This document shows positions 1 to 5,425 of a stretch of 5,425 nt of DNA, piece after piece. Source of the stretch: Spirochaetota bacterium (lineage in GTDB: Bacteria > Spirochaetota > Spirochaetia > Treponematales > UBA12059); assembly GCA_022709445.1 (NCBI GenBank), contig JAKLIU010000152.1, forward strand, positions 1-5,425, read 5' to 3'. Every line of letters starts with the position of its first letter. The stretch's first letter is position 1. The position numbers and the translations under genes are program-made. The notes beneath the pieces were generated by a model. That model did no database searches. It was not told the DNA's origin and was given only the letters and a program-made list of their open reading frames with translations.

Positions 1-1139
1 AAGGCGCTGTCGCCGAAGAGGGCGTCGTCGCTGGTCATCTTGCCGACCATTTTGCCGATGGGGCGCTCTACCCAGGCCAGGAGGTCGGCCTTGTAGGGCT
101 CGAACTTGGCCAGGAAGGCGGGATCGGCGGCCACGCCCTTGAGCGGCTTGAGCTCTCCGGCGATGGTCTTGATCCAGGTCTTGGTTTCCTTGTTCCACTG
201 CAGGGTCACTTCGACCACGGGCACCGACTGCGCGCCGGCCAGGCCGCCGTAGATCGGGACGATCTTGCCGGCGGGATCCTTCACGTCCACGGTCTTGGTC
301 TTGGCGACGGCGTCCCAGCCCTTGCCGGACCAGCCGGAGTGGTCGTGGCCGACCAGGATGAAGTCGAAGCCGGCGACGCGCTCGGCGACCAGCTGGCTGG
401 CGCTCTCGTTCCTGGGGGTCTCGGCGGTCTGCCCGCCGTAGGTCCAGTCCACGCCGGCGTGGAAGAGGCCGACGATCAGGTCCGGCTTCTCCTTCTCCTG
501 GATGATGGGAATCCACTTCTTGGCGGTCTCGACCATGTCAGTGATGTCCAGGCCGGACCAGAAGGCGTAGGGCAGCTGCTCGGTGATCTTGGGCTCGGTG
601 AGGCCCAGGATCGCGATCTTGACGCCCTGGCGGGTGACGATGGCGTAGGGCTTGAAGTAGGGCTCGCCGTTGTCCTCGCGCACGATGTTGGCGCAGATGA
701 ACGGCATCTGGAATTCCTTGACCAACTTGTCGTACACGGGGTGTCCGGCTTCTATGTCATGGTTGCCGGCGGTGACCACGTCGTACTGGAGGTAGTTGAG
801 GGTCTCGGACCAGATGTGCGGGACGTCCGTCTTCTCGAAGTTGTAGTAGTAGACGGTCGGCTGGCCCTGGAGGCTGTCGCCGTCGTCCAGGAGCACCACT
901 TCGCCCGCGGCGCGCTTTTCGGCGACCAGGGTGGCCACCTGGGCCATGGAGGTGTCCAGGGCCTTTCCGGTGATGAAGTCGTAGGGGAAGATGGCCCCGT
1001 GGATGTCCGTGGTCTCTATGAAGGTGATCTTGAGCGGGGTCTCGGCGAACTTCTCGAACGGGCTCGCGCACGAGGCGATCGCGAATACGAGGGCGATGGC
1101 GGCGAATGCCGACAGGATCGCCCTTGTGGTCTTGCGCAT
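1..1139 (-). CDS. Lipoprotein metallophosphoesterase, 5'-nucleotidase / CpdB-like (3' end outside window)
   Basis: Probably hydrolyses nucleotides or 2',3'-cyclic nucleotides in the periplasm or at the cell surface to release phosphate and nucleosides. The frame is open from ATG at 1139 to the left edge: 379 codons are visible and the stop lies outside. Residues 1-24 form a lipoprotein signal: MRKTTR, a hydrophobic stretch, then lipobox I-A-S-C with Cys24; the next residue is Ala, not Asp. The metallophosphoesterase domain spans about residues 39-270 and carries the metal motifs TTDIHG (D45, H47), DDGDSLQG (D85-D88), GNHD (N126, H127), FHAG (H227) and GHDH (H265, H267). The nucleotidase C-terminal domain starts near residue 360 (PIGKM) and is cut at GDSA (376-379). 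The stretch from VKIAILGLTEP through FHAG resembles CpdB-type 2',3'-cyclic phosphodiesterase/3'-nucleotidases more than classic 5'-nucleotidases, but substrate cannot be decided here. An AGGAGG ribosome site 5 bases upstream supports the start. The gene appears to have its own promoter and leader. Confidence 0.9.
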   Translation of the reverse strand, partial: MRKTTRAILSAFAAIALVFAIASCASPFEKFAETPLKITFIETTDIHGAIFPYDFITGKALDTSMAQVATLVAEKRAAGEVVLLDDGDSLQGQPTVYYYNFEKTDVPHIWSETLNYLQYDVVTAGNHDIEAGHPVYDKLVKEFQMPFICANIVREDNGEPYFKPYAIVTRQGVKIAILGLTEPKITEQLPYAFWSGLDITDMVETAKKWIPIIQEKEKPDLIVGLFHAGVDWTYGGQTAETPRNESASQLVAERVAGFDFILVGHDHSGWSGKGWDAVAKTKTVDVKDPAGKIVPIYGGLAGAQSVPVVEVTLQWNKETKTWIKTIAGELKPLKGVAADPAFLAKFEPYKADLLAWVERPIGKMVGKMTSDDALFGDSA

Positions 1140-1144
1140 GTGTT

Positions 1145-1150
1145 CCTCCT
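1145..1150 (-). promoter_or_regulatory. Ribosome binding site of the metallophosphoesterase lipoprotein
   Basis: The minus strand reads AGGAGG, then AACAC, then ATG: a perfect Shine-Dalgarno core with a 5-base spacer. It fixes the start at 1139, which also gives a complete lipoprotein signal peptide. Confidence 0.85.
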
Positions 1151-1159
1151 CACGTTTTT

Positions 1160-1229
1160 GCGTCTCCATACGGAGCGCGCCCCGTTCCGGCGGGTGTCCG
1201 GGAACGGGACCCCCCGACAGGGAGGGGGG
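1160..1229 (-). promoter_or_regulatory. Structured 5' leader with three consecutive hairpins
   Basis: Three inverted repeats sit end to end between the putative -10 element and the ribosome site. First in the transcript is a 6-bp C6/G6 stem (1224-1229 with 1210-1215, 8-base loop). Second is an 8-bp perfect stem, CCCGTTCC/GGAACGGG (1201-1208 with 1181-1188, 12-base loop). Third is a CTCC/GGAG stem with a 4-base loop (1164-1175), extended by GCG/CGC around one bulged base (1160-1178). No T-run follows any of them, so they do not look like terminators. They may stabilise the 5' end of the mRNA or regulate translation. I recognise no known riboswitch class. The pairing is seen; the function is inferred. 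Confidence 0.45.
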
Positions 1230-1233
1230 ACAC

Positions 1234-1241
1234 AGTATATA
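1234..1241 (-). promoter_or_regulatory. Putative -10 element (TATATACT) for the lipoprotein gene
   Basis: The minus strand reads TATATACT inside otherwise very GC-rich sequence, containing TATACT and TATATA, each close to the TATAAT consensus. Transcription would begin near 1230, about 90 bases before the ATG. No good -35 hexamer is present 16-19 bases upstream; the candidates there (TCCTCA, TTCCTC) are poor matches, so the promoter may need an activator or another sigma factor. It fits an independent transcript for the lipoprotein gene. Confidence 0.45.
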
Positions 1242-1264
1242 CCCTCCGGGGCCGTATGAGGAAG

Positions 1265-1306
1265 AAAAAAAACATGCGCCGGACGATTCTCCCGCGGACG
1301 GGCCGG
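1265..1306 (-). terminator. Possible weak Rho-independent terminator after the kinase gene
   Basis: On the minus strand, just after the kinase stop, CCGG and CCCG arms can pair with CGGG and CCGG (1303-1306 with 1279-1282, and 1299-1302 with 1291-1294). The stem has an 8-base bulge on one side. Six bases later comes a run of eight T (1272-1265), the only such run here. The stem is interrupted and set back from the T-run, so termination may be partial. Its position between the last gene of the operon and the next promoter supports the call. Confidence 0.35.
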
Positions 1307-1312
1307 AGGGAC

Positions 1313-2887
1313 TCAGGCCCTGCGTTCGGCCTTGAGCCAGGCGTTCACGGAGGAGGCTATTGCCCTGCGCTCCCGGTCGGACAGCGCCCGCCCGAAACGC
1401 AGGCTCCTGGTTCCCACTTCCAGCACCAGTTCCCGGTCGCGTCTCCCGCGCTGGGTCACGGCGGCGTTCTCCACCCTGCATGCCCCGACCTCGTCCAGGG
1501 GCCAGGACCTGGTCCGGGGTGACAGGAAGCGCTCCTCGAAGATGAGCCCGCCGGTCCGGGACATGGTCAGGTCCACGGAGCTGAGGGCCGGCTTGAGGAG
1601 GGTCCTGGCCATGAAGACGCCCACGGCCCAGAAGGGCAGGGAAAAGAGCGGGAAGAAGACGGGTGCTCCCATCCTGAGCGCGCTGAAGGTCCAGAAGGCC
1701 ACGAATCCGAGCCAGAAGACTGAGAAGCCTCCTCCCGCCAGCATTCCGGGGGAGCCGAGTCCGGCCCGGGGAATGACCAGCCTGAACAGCCCGCCTTCCG
1801 CCGTGATCGCCACCCTGCTGTCCGCCGGCAGGCGCTCCGGGGCATCCGTTGCCGGCACGCCGCCCGTCCCGTCCCCGAAGTACGGTTCAGGAACCCCGTC
1901 CCGGCCCCGCGAGGCGCGTTCCGACAGGTCGTCCACCAGCCGTCCCAGGGCTTTCCCCAGCGGGTTGCCCGGATCCAGTCCCAGCGACGAGGCGATCTCC
2001 CGGCCCGGGCTGGCGGCTTGCCCCTCCGGCCTCCGCTCCGGCGGGGGCGTCACGGCCAGTCCGGGGACGGGCCGTTCCCCGCGCAGGATGGCGGCGGCTT
2101 CCAGGGGCGGCAGGGTGCGGAGCGCCTCGTCGGGTTCCAGGTAGTTGCCCAGCACGCAACGCAATCGGGGAGAGAGTTCCAGGAGGGCTCCCGGGTCGGG
2201 CTTGAGCCCGGCGTGAGGCAGGTCCGAGGGATGCGTGCGGGTGAGGAGGAAGGCAGCGCTGGCGGCGGCCGCGTACAGGTCGGAGCGCACCGTGGCCCGG
2301 CCGGACACCTGCTCCACCGGGGCGTAGCCGGCGCTTCCCACCATGGTGGCGGTGTCCCGGTAGGCCAGCCGGACGGCATCCTGCACCCCGGAGAAATCCA
2401 CCAGGGCGATGGTCCCGTCCGGCCTGAGGATGATGTTCCTGGGATTGACGTCCCGGTGGATGATGGGCGGACGCAGGGACTGGAGGTAGGCGAGCACGGT
2501 GAGCAGCTCGGCGAGCATCGCCTCGATCTCCGCCTCGGTCCAGCGTTTGCCGGTCTCGGCCTCGGCCGCGAGGCTTTTGCCGGGGACGCGTTCCATGGCA
2601 AGGGCGAGGTAATGCGATTCGCCTTCCTCCCAGCGGAAATGGTCGATGTACCGCGGGATGGCCGGGTGGGACATGGCCCTGAGCGCGGACGCCTCGCGCT
2701 CGAAGTGTTCATAGCCCTTCCAGTCCGGCATGTCCCCCAACGAGAGAATCTTGATGACCAGGGACAGGCCGGCGGGGGCGCTGCCCGCGCCTTCAGTGGA
2801 TATCGCCGCCCAGGTTTCCGCGTACGGGCTCTTGCCCAGGCGTTCCTCGAGCCGGTACGAACCTCGTATCACGTCGCCCTGTTTCAT
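1313..2887 (-). CDS. Hanks-type Ser/Thr protein kinase with C-terminal transmembrane hairpin and PH-like tail
   Basis: Predicted membrane-anchored protein kinase of 524 residues. The kinase domain occupies about residues 10-270: ATP-binding Lys46 in VIK, the alpha-C Glu65, catalytic loop HRDVNPRN (D146, N151), metal-binding DFS (D164), GYAPVEQ (E192, standing for the usual APE) and SDLY (D203). Several positions depart from consensus: the glycine loop reads GKSPYA where GxGxxG is usual, the catalytic-loop Lys is Asn148, and DFG is DFS. A Pro/Gly/Arg-rich linker (about 271-355) follows, then two hydrophobic helices (about 381-403 and 408-428) separated by only a few residues. The last 90 residues hold a beta-rich, PH-like segment ending FGRALSDRERRAI. 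The layout recalls Ser/Thr kinases common in cyanobacteria whose C-terminus has the same FWxxFVxFWT and LFSxPFW membrane motifs. Kinase and tail should both face the cytoplasm. The start overlaps the TPR gene stop (ATGA), with GGGAG 6 bases upstream. Target unknown. Confidence 0.88.
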   Translation of the reverse strand: MKQGDVIRGSYRLEERLGKSPYAETWAAISTEGAGSAPAGLSLVIKILSLGDMPDWKGYEHFEREASALRAMSHPAIPRYIDHFRWEEGESHYLALAMERVPGKSLAAEAETGKRWTEAEIEAMLAELLTVLAYLQSLRPPIIHRDVNPRNIILRPDGTIALVDFSGVQDAVRLAYRDTATMVGSAGYAPVEQVSGRATVRSDLYAAAASAAFLLTRTHPSDLPHAGLKPDPGALLELSPRLRCVLGNYLEPDEALRTLPPLEAAAILRGERPVPGLAVTPPPERRPEGQAASPGREIASSLGLDPGNPLGKALGRLVDDLSERASRGRDGVPEPYFGDGTGGVPATDAPERLPADSRVAITAEGGLFRLVIPRAGLGSPGMLAGGGFSVFWLGFVAFWTFSALRMGAPVFFPLFSLPFWAVGVFMARTLLKPALSSVDLTMSRTGGLIFEERFLSPRTRSWPLDEVGACRVENAAVTQRGRRDRELVLEVGTRSLRFGRALSDRERRAIASSVNAWLKAERRA

Positions 2888-3435
2888 GCTTTTCTCCCAT
2901 CCAGTTCGACGAGTCGTGCCGCCGCTTCCGCCTGTCTTCCGGCGGCATTCGCGTCCCCGCCGGCGGCCAGTTCGGCGCAGCAGTCCCCCAGGTTGAACCA
3001 GGCGTCTCGGTAGCCGGGCCGGGCGGCCACCGCCGCCTCGAAGCGGGCCCGTGCTCCCGCGAAATCGCCGCGACCGAAGAAGATGACGCCCAGGTTGTTG
3101 GAGGCCTCCGGATGGCGGGGATCCAGCTCCAGTGCCCGGCGGTAGTTCCGCTCGGCCTCGTCGGTCCTGTCCAGCTCGAAGAGGGCCAGGCCCAAGTTGC
3201 AGCGCAGGTCGGCCGCCTCGCCGCCCAGGGCCAGGGCCTCCTCGAAAGCCTTCCTCGCGTCCCTGGCGCGGCCATCGTTGAGCCGGGCCAGGCCCAGGTT
3301 GAAAGCCAGGTCCGCGGAACCGGGCTCGAGCTTGCGGGCTTCAATGAAGGCGCGCGCGGCCTCGTCCCAGCGGGCGGCTTCCATGAGGCTCTCGCCCCTG
3401 CGCGCCGCCGCTTCCGCGCCTCCGGTGCCGGGCAT
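2884..3435 (-). CDS. Tetratricopeptide repeat (TPR) protein
   Basis: A 183-residue cytoplasmic protein (no signal peptide) built almost entirely of TPR helix pairs, so probably a scaffold or adaptor. Repeats fall at about residues 7-39, 40-73, 74-107, 108-140 and a degenerate fifth at 141-180. Typical signatures are visible: NLGLA or NLGVI in helix A, then AxxAFxEAL-type helix B ending in LxP (KLEP, ELDP, AARP). The first repeat needs the N-terminus, which favours ATG at 3435 over Met18. No clear Shine-Dalgarno precedes this ATG in the 19-base gap after the membrane protein gene, so it may depend on ribosomes arriving from upstream. Its TGA overlaps the kinase ATG by 4 bases, which suggests coupled synthesis and makes the kinase a natural partner. 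The partner role is inference; the TPR fold is clear. Confidence 0.88.
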   Translation of the reverse strand: MPGTGGAEAAARRGESLMEAARWDEAARAFIEARKLEPGSADLAFNLGLARLNDGRARDARKAFEEALALGGEAADLRCNLGLALFELDRTDEAERNYRRALELDPRHPEASNNLGVIFFGRGDFAGARARFEAAVAARPGYRDAWFNLGDCCAELAAGGDANAAGRQAEAAARLVELDGRKA

Positions 3436-3454
3436 GGGTACGCCCGCGTCGGCT

Positions 3455-4015
3455 CTACAGGCCCAGGAGACCGGGCAGGTAGAGCCCGGCCGCGACCAAG
3501 GCGCCCGCGGGCAGCGCCACCAGGAGGAGCGTATCCACGATCCAGGTGGCCTTGCGCGCGCCCGAGAGGGCGTTGGACAGCAGGATGACCACCACGCCAG
3601 CGATGAAGCTCATGTAGGGATAGGACAGGAACGGCACCGTGGCGCTCAGGTCCCTGAGCCACTGCATGAACCCTATCGGCAGCGAGTTGGAGAAGAACAG
3701 GAAGCTCACCGCGTAGCCCATGAGCACCGGCGTGTAGCGCTGGTCGGACCCGAAGAACACCCTGAGGAACAGGATGATGTAGAAGTATACGACCAGGGCC
3801 ACCGGCGAGCCCCAGCCGCCGAGGGCGCCGGAGATCAGTTCCTGCAGCTGCGGCAGCTTGAGCATGGACAGTGCGGGCGGGATGAGGAGGGTGAAGGCCA
3901 GCCAGCCCACCACGTTGAAGATTTTCTGCCTCAGTCCGCCTGCGGGCCTGGCTGCCTTGCCGGGTGCGGTGGCGGGCTGGTTCGGGGTCCCGGTGGCGGG
4001 CGCGGTATCGCTCAT
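3455..4015 (-). CDS. Unrecognised integral membrane protein, about five transmembrane segments
   Basis: A 186-residue protein I cannot assign to a family. Residues 1-30 are hydrophilic, rich in Ala, Pro and Thr (MSDTAPATGTPNQP...), and end in basic residues (R29, K31). Five hydrophobic segments follow, at about 33-53, 69-88, 96-116, 127-150 and 158-184. Polar or conserved-looking loop residues include RVFFGSDQRYTP (85-96), SNSLP (109-113) and SGARKA (151-156). There is no obvious catalytic motif. An AGGAG ribosome site 7 bases upstream supports ATG at 4015, which overlaps the phosphodiesterase stop (ATGA). Lying between that gene and the TPR/kinase pair, it could be a membrane partner or target of the kinase, but this rests only on position. 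The stop is TAG, while the other four complete genes end in TGA. Confidence 0.8.
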   Translation of the reverse strand: MSDTAPATGTPNQPATAPGKAARPAGGLRQKIFNVVGWLAFTLLIPPALSMLKLPQLQELISGALGGWGSPVALVVYFYIILFLRVFFGSDQRYTPVLMGYAVSFLFFSNSLPIGFMQWLRDLSATVPFLSYPYMSFIAGVVVILLSNALSGARKATWIVDTLLLVALPAGALVAAGLYLPGLLGL

Positions 4016-4797
4016 CGTTTGTCTCCTGTGTTCAAGCCCAGTTGGTGCGGTTTGTTCGATATGACGCCTATGCAGCCCATGGTCAGGACGCGGGCCGCGT
4101 CTTCTGGCGTGTCGACGGTCCAGGGCAGGACCGGGCGGCCATGCAGCATGCGTCCCAGCTTGATGCCCAGGGGATGGAGCTCCGTGTGCTTCGGCTTGAG
4201 GAAATCCGCGGCGCCTATCCAGCGGCCTTCGCCCCGGCGCAGGTAGGGGGGCATCTCCGCGTGGTCATGGTAAATGATGGCGGTGGGGATCCTGGGCGAC
4301 AGCACCTTGAACCTGCGGAGTATCACCGGGTTGAAGGACGACACGAATACCGTCTCCGCGTCCAGCTTGAAGTCGTCCAGCAGCGAAGCGATGGCCGCCT
4401 CCAGCCCCAGGTCTCCGGTGCCCTTTCCCTTGATCTCTATGTCGAAATAGAAGCAGTCCCTGAATTCCTCGAAGAGCTCCGCCAGCACCGGCACGCGCTC
4501 GCCGGCCCAGCGTGGGTCCTTCCACGAGCCTATGTCCAGCTTGCGCAGTTCCGAGATCCGGCTGTCGGATATCCGGCGGTTCGAGCCGGGGCAGACGCGC
4601 TCGGTGGTCTCGTCGTGCATCACCACGATGGCCCCATCCTCGCTCAGGTGCACATCCAGCTCGATGCCGGGTATGCCGTACTGCCTGGCCAGCCTGAAGG
4701 CGGCCATGGTGTTTTCCGGAGCTTCGGAGGAGAGGCCCCGGTGCGCGAACACCAGCGGCTTCTCCCTTCCGGGCAACGGGGCTATCCTCTTGAACAC
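4012..4797 (-). CDS. Glycerophosphodiester phosphodiesterase (cytoplasmic, UgpQ-like)
   Basis: Hydrolyses glycerophosphodiesters, the deacylation products of phospholipids, to glycerol-3-phosphate and an alcohol. The 261-residue length is normal for the short cytoplasmic class, and no signal peptide is present. The GDPD TIM-barrel motifs are all visible: AHRG (catalytic H19, R20), APENT (E28-T30), GIELDVH (metal ligands E46, D48), VVMHD (catalytic H61), FDIEIK (metal ligand E121, K123), SSFNP (S153-P157) and PWTV (W226). The end reads GVISNKP where many relatives have GIxTDxP, a mild change. The start is GTG at 4797, supported by AAGGAG 9 bases upstream and by the lack of any upstream alternative that suits the fold. 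It begins 3 bases after the preceding gene's stop and overlaps the membrane protein gene by 4 bases. A symbol such as ugpQ is not given because no glycerophosphodiester transporter genes are in view. Confidence 0.92.
   Translation of the reverse strand: MFKRIAPLPGREKPLVFAHRGLSSEAPENTMAAFRLARQYGIPGIELDVHLSEDGAIVVMHDETTERVCPGSNRRISDSRISELRKLDIGSWKDPRWAGERVPVLAELFEEFRDCFYFDIEIKGKGTGDLGLEAAIASLLDDFKLDAETVFVSSFNPVILRRFKVLSPRIPTAIIYHDHAEMPPYLRRGEGRWIGAADFLKPKHTELHPLGIKLGRMLHGRPVLPWTVDTPEDAARVLTMGCIGVISNKPHQLGLNTGDKR
4023..4027 (-). promoter_or_regulatory. Ribosome binding site of the membrane protein gene
   Basis: The minus strand reads AGGAG, then a 7-base spacer, then ATG at 4015. The site lies inside the end of the phosphodiesterase gene, so it is reached by terminating or coupled ribosomes. 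Confidence 0.7.
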
Positions 4798-4800
4798 GGG

Positions 4801-5328
4801 TCAGTTCTCCTTGGGGTCGTCGGCCGGCGGCTGCGCCGGTGTCTCGGCGGGCGGGGCGGGCTCGGCTGGCGTCCCGGCTCCGCCGGTCAGCTTGCGCTTG
4901 AGGGCGGCAAGGGCGTCGTCGGCACCCAGCGAGGCCAGGCCCGACTCCATGGCCGGGGACGGTCCGCCCATGGCCTCGCCGGTGGCCATCTGCAGCTGGG
5001 CCAGGAGCAGGTCCGGGTCCACGCCCCGTTCTGACGCGCCGACCATGGGCAGCCGCTCCCTCATCCGGGAGACCTTGGCCGCCAGCTCGGCGCGCTCGGC
5101 CTCCAGGCCGTTCCGCTTGGCGCGTATCTCCTCCACCCTGGCCTGGGCGGCCGCCACCAGGTCGGCGGCGCCCTTCTCCGTGGCCAGGGCCACGCGCTTG
5201 ATCCAGAGCGCCAGGTCGGAGTCGATGACGCCCAGTTCCCGCTCGGCGGCCTTGAGGGCCGTCATGAACTCCAGCACGTAGGCCTTGGCGTCGGCCGCCG
5301 ACAGGCCGTTCAGGTCGATGTCGTCCAT
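4801..5328 (-). CDS. Unrecognised helical / coiled-coil protein with acidic Pro-Ala tail
   Basis: A 175-residue protein with no signal peptide and no family I can name. Residues 9-55 look alpha-helical, with LEFMTALKAAERELGVIDSDLALWIKRV as the most distinctive stretch. Residues about 56-92 form a probable coiled coil rich in Ala, Glu, Arg and Lys. A less ordered section with Met and Gly follows (93-135), then a short helix (ADDALAALKRKL), and a tail from about 149 rich in Pro, Ala, Glu and Asp that ends DPKEN. It starts 8 bases after the beta-barrel gene's stop, without a strong ribosome site, and ends 3 bases before the phosphodiesterase start. It may be a structural or adaptor protein; coding is supported by the tight spacing on both sides and by sensible protein composition. 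Confidence 0.75.
   Translation of the reverse strand: MDDIDLNGLSAADAKAYVLEFMTALKAAERELGVIDSDLALWIKRVALATEKGAADLVAAAQARVEEIRAKRNGLEAERAELAAKVSRMRERLPMVGASERGVDPDLLLAQLQMATGEAMGGPSPAMESGLASLGADDALAALKRKLTGGAGTPAEPAPPAETPAQPPADDPKEN
4807..4812 (-). promoter_or_regulatory. Ribosome binding site deciding the GTG start of the phosphodiesterase
   Basis: The minus strand reads AAGGAG, then 9 bases that include the upstream gene's TGA, then GTG at 4797. It sits in the last codons of the coiled-coil protein gene and supports GTG as the true start. Confidence 0.7.
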
Positions 5329-5336
5329 GGCCGGGC

Positions 5337-5425
5337 TCAGAACTTCAGGGTGACGCCGGCGCCTACCTGCACGCCGCCGTAGGAGCCGAAGGGAGTGCCC
5401 TTGATACCGGCCAGCCCGATCATGT
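5337..5425 (-). CDS. C-terminal end of a probable outer-membrane beta-barrel protein (5' part outside window)
   Basis: Only the last 28 complete codons and the TGA stop (5337-5339) are visible. The peptide ends GGVQVGAGVTLKF. It has alternating small/hydrophobic and polar residues and a terminal Phe, as in the last strand that the BAM machinery recognises in outer-membrane barrels. The preceding MIGLAGIKGTPFGSYGG would fit a strand and turn. This suggests a diderm host. The family cannot be named from so short a piece; a soluble beta-rich protein is possible. The stop lies 8 bases before the coiled-coil protein's ATG, so the two are probably co-transcribed. Confidence 0.6.
   Translation of the reverse strand, partial: MIGLAGIKGTPFGSYGGVQVGAGVTLKF

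Noticed and set aside
1181..1208. 8-bp inverted repeat considered as a transcription terminator
   Set aside because: No T-run follows on either strand, so a leader hairpin is the better reading.
339..1259. Plus-strand open frame of 306 codons
   Set aside because: It lies antisense to the metallophosphoesterase, whose metal motifs, lipobox and ribosome site are all clear. The plus-strand product is a low-complexity Gly/Val/Asp-rich translation typical of GC-rich antisense frames.
2018..3013. Plus-strand open frame of 331 codons
   Set aside because: Antisense to the kinase and the end of the TPR gene. No domain is recognisable and its Gly/Arg/Pro-rich composition is that of a shadow frame.
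2793..3662. Minus-strand open frame of 289 codons in another frame
   Set aside because: It overlaps the TPR gene, which has clear repeats in its own frame. This translation is Arg/Pro/Ser-rich and shows no fold.
3197..4246. Plus-strand open frame of 349 codons
   Set aside because: It spans the antisense of three well-supported genes (TPR, membrane protein, phosphodiesterase) and shows no motif of its own.
3964..5034. Plus-strand open frame of 356 codons
   Set aside because: Antisense to the phosphodiesterase with its complete catalytic motifs, and to the coiled-coil gene. It is explained by high GC content and few stop codons.
1..5425. Search for CRISPR arrays, tRNA or rRNA genes, insertion sequences and attachment sites
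   Set aside because: No regularly spaced direct repeats, no cloverleaf-like or rRNA-like stretch, no transposase or integrase and no terminal inverted repeats were seen; coding sequence fills nearly the whole window.

Overview
This is a GC-rich window (by eye about two thirds G+C) in which every supportable gene lies on the minus strand, so the genes read from right to left. The organism looks like a high-GC diderm bacterium: the rightmost gene ends like an outer-membrane beta-barrel protein (last strand, terminal Phe), and the leftmost gene encodes a lipoprotein with a clear lipobox. A free-living spirochaete or a similar diderm would fit, but this is a guess from gene content, not from a marker gene.

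In transcription order: the 3' end of a probable beta-barrel protein gene (5337-5425); an unrecognised 175-residue helical/coiled-coil protein with an acidic Pro/Ala tail (4801-5328); a cytoplasmic glycerophosphodiester phosphodiesterase starting at GTG (4012-4797); an unrecognised membrane protein with about five transmembrane segments (3455-4015); a protein made of about five tetratricopeptide repeats (2884-3435); and a Hanks-type Ser/Thr kinase with a C-terminal membrane hairpin and a PH-like tail (1313-2887). Gaps within this run are 3 to 19 bases, and two junctions are 4-base ATGA overlaps (phosphodiesterase/membrane protein and TPR/kinase), so it is very probably one operon with translational coupling.

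A 173-base intergenic region (1140-1312) follows. It holds a possible weak terminator for the operon, an AT-rich -10-like element (TATATACT) and a leader with three consecutive hairpins. It leads into the last gene, a lipoprotein metallophosphoesterase of the 5'-nucleotidase/CpdB family, which runs off the left edge of the window.

Functionally, the run pairs phosphodiester or phospholipid-headgroup breakdown (phosphodiesterase) with a membrane-anchored signalling pair (kinase plus TPR protein) and an unknown membrane protein. The downstream lipoprotein could scavenge nucleotides or phosphate in the periplasm. The most unusual items are the kinase, which departs from consensus in several catalytic motifs, its tight coupling to a TPR partner and an unknown membrane protein, and the structured leader of the lipoprotein gene.
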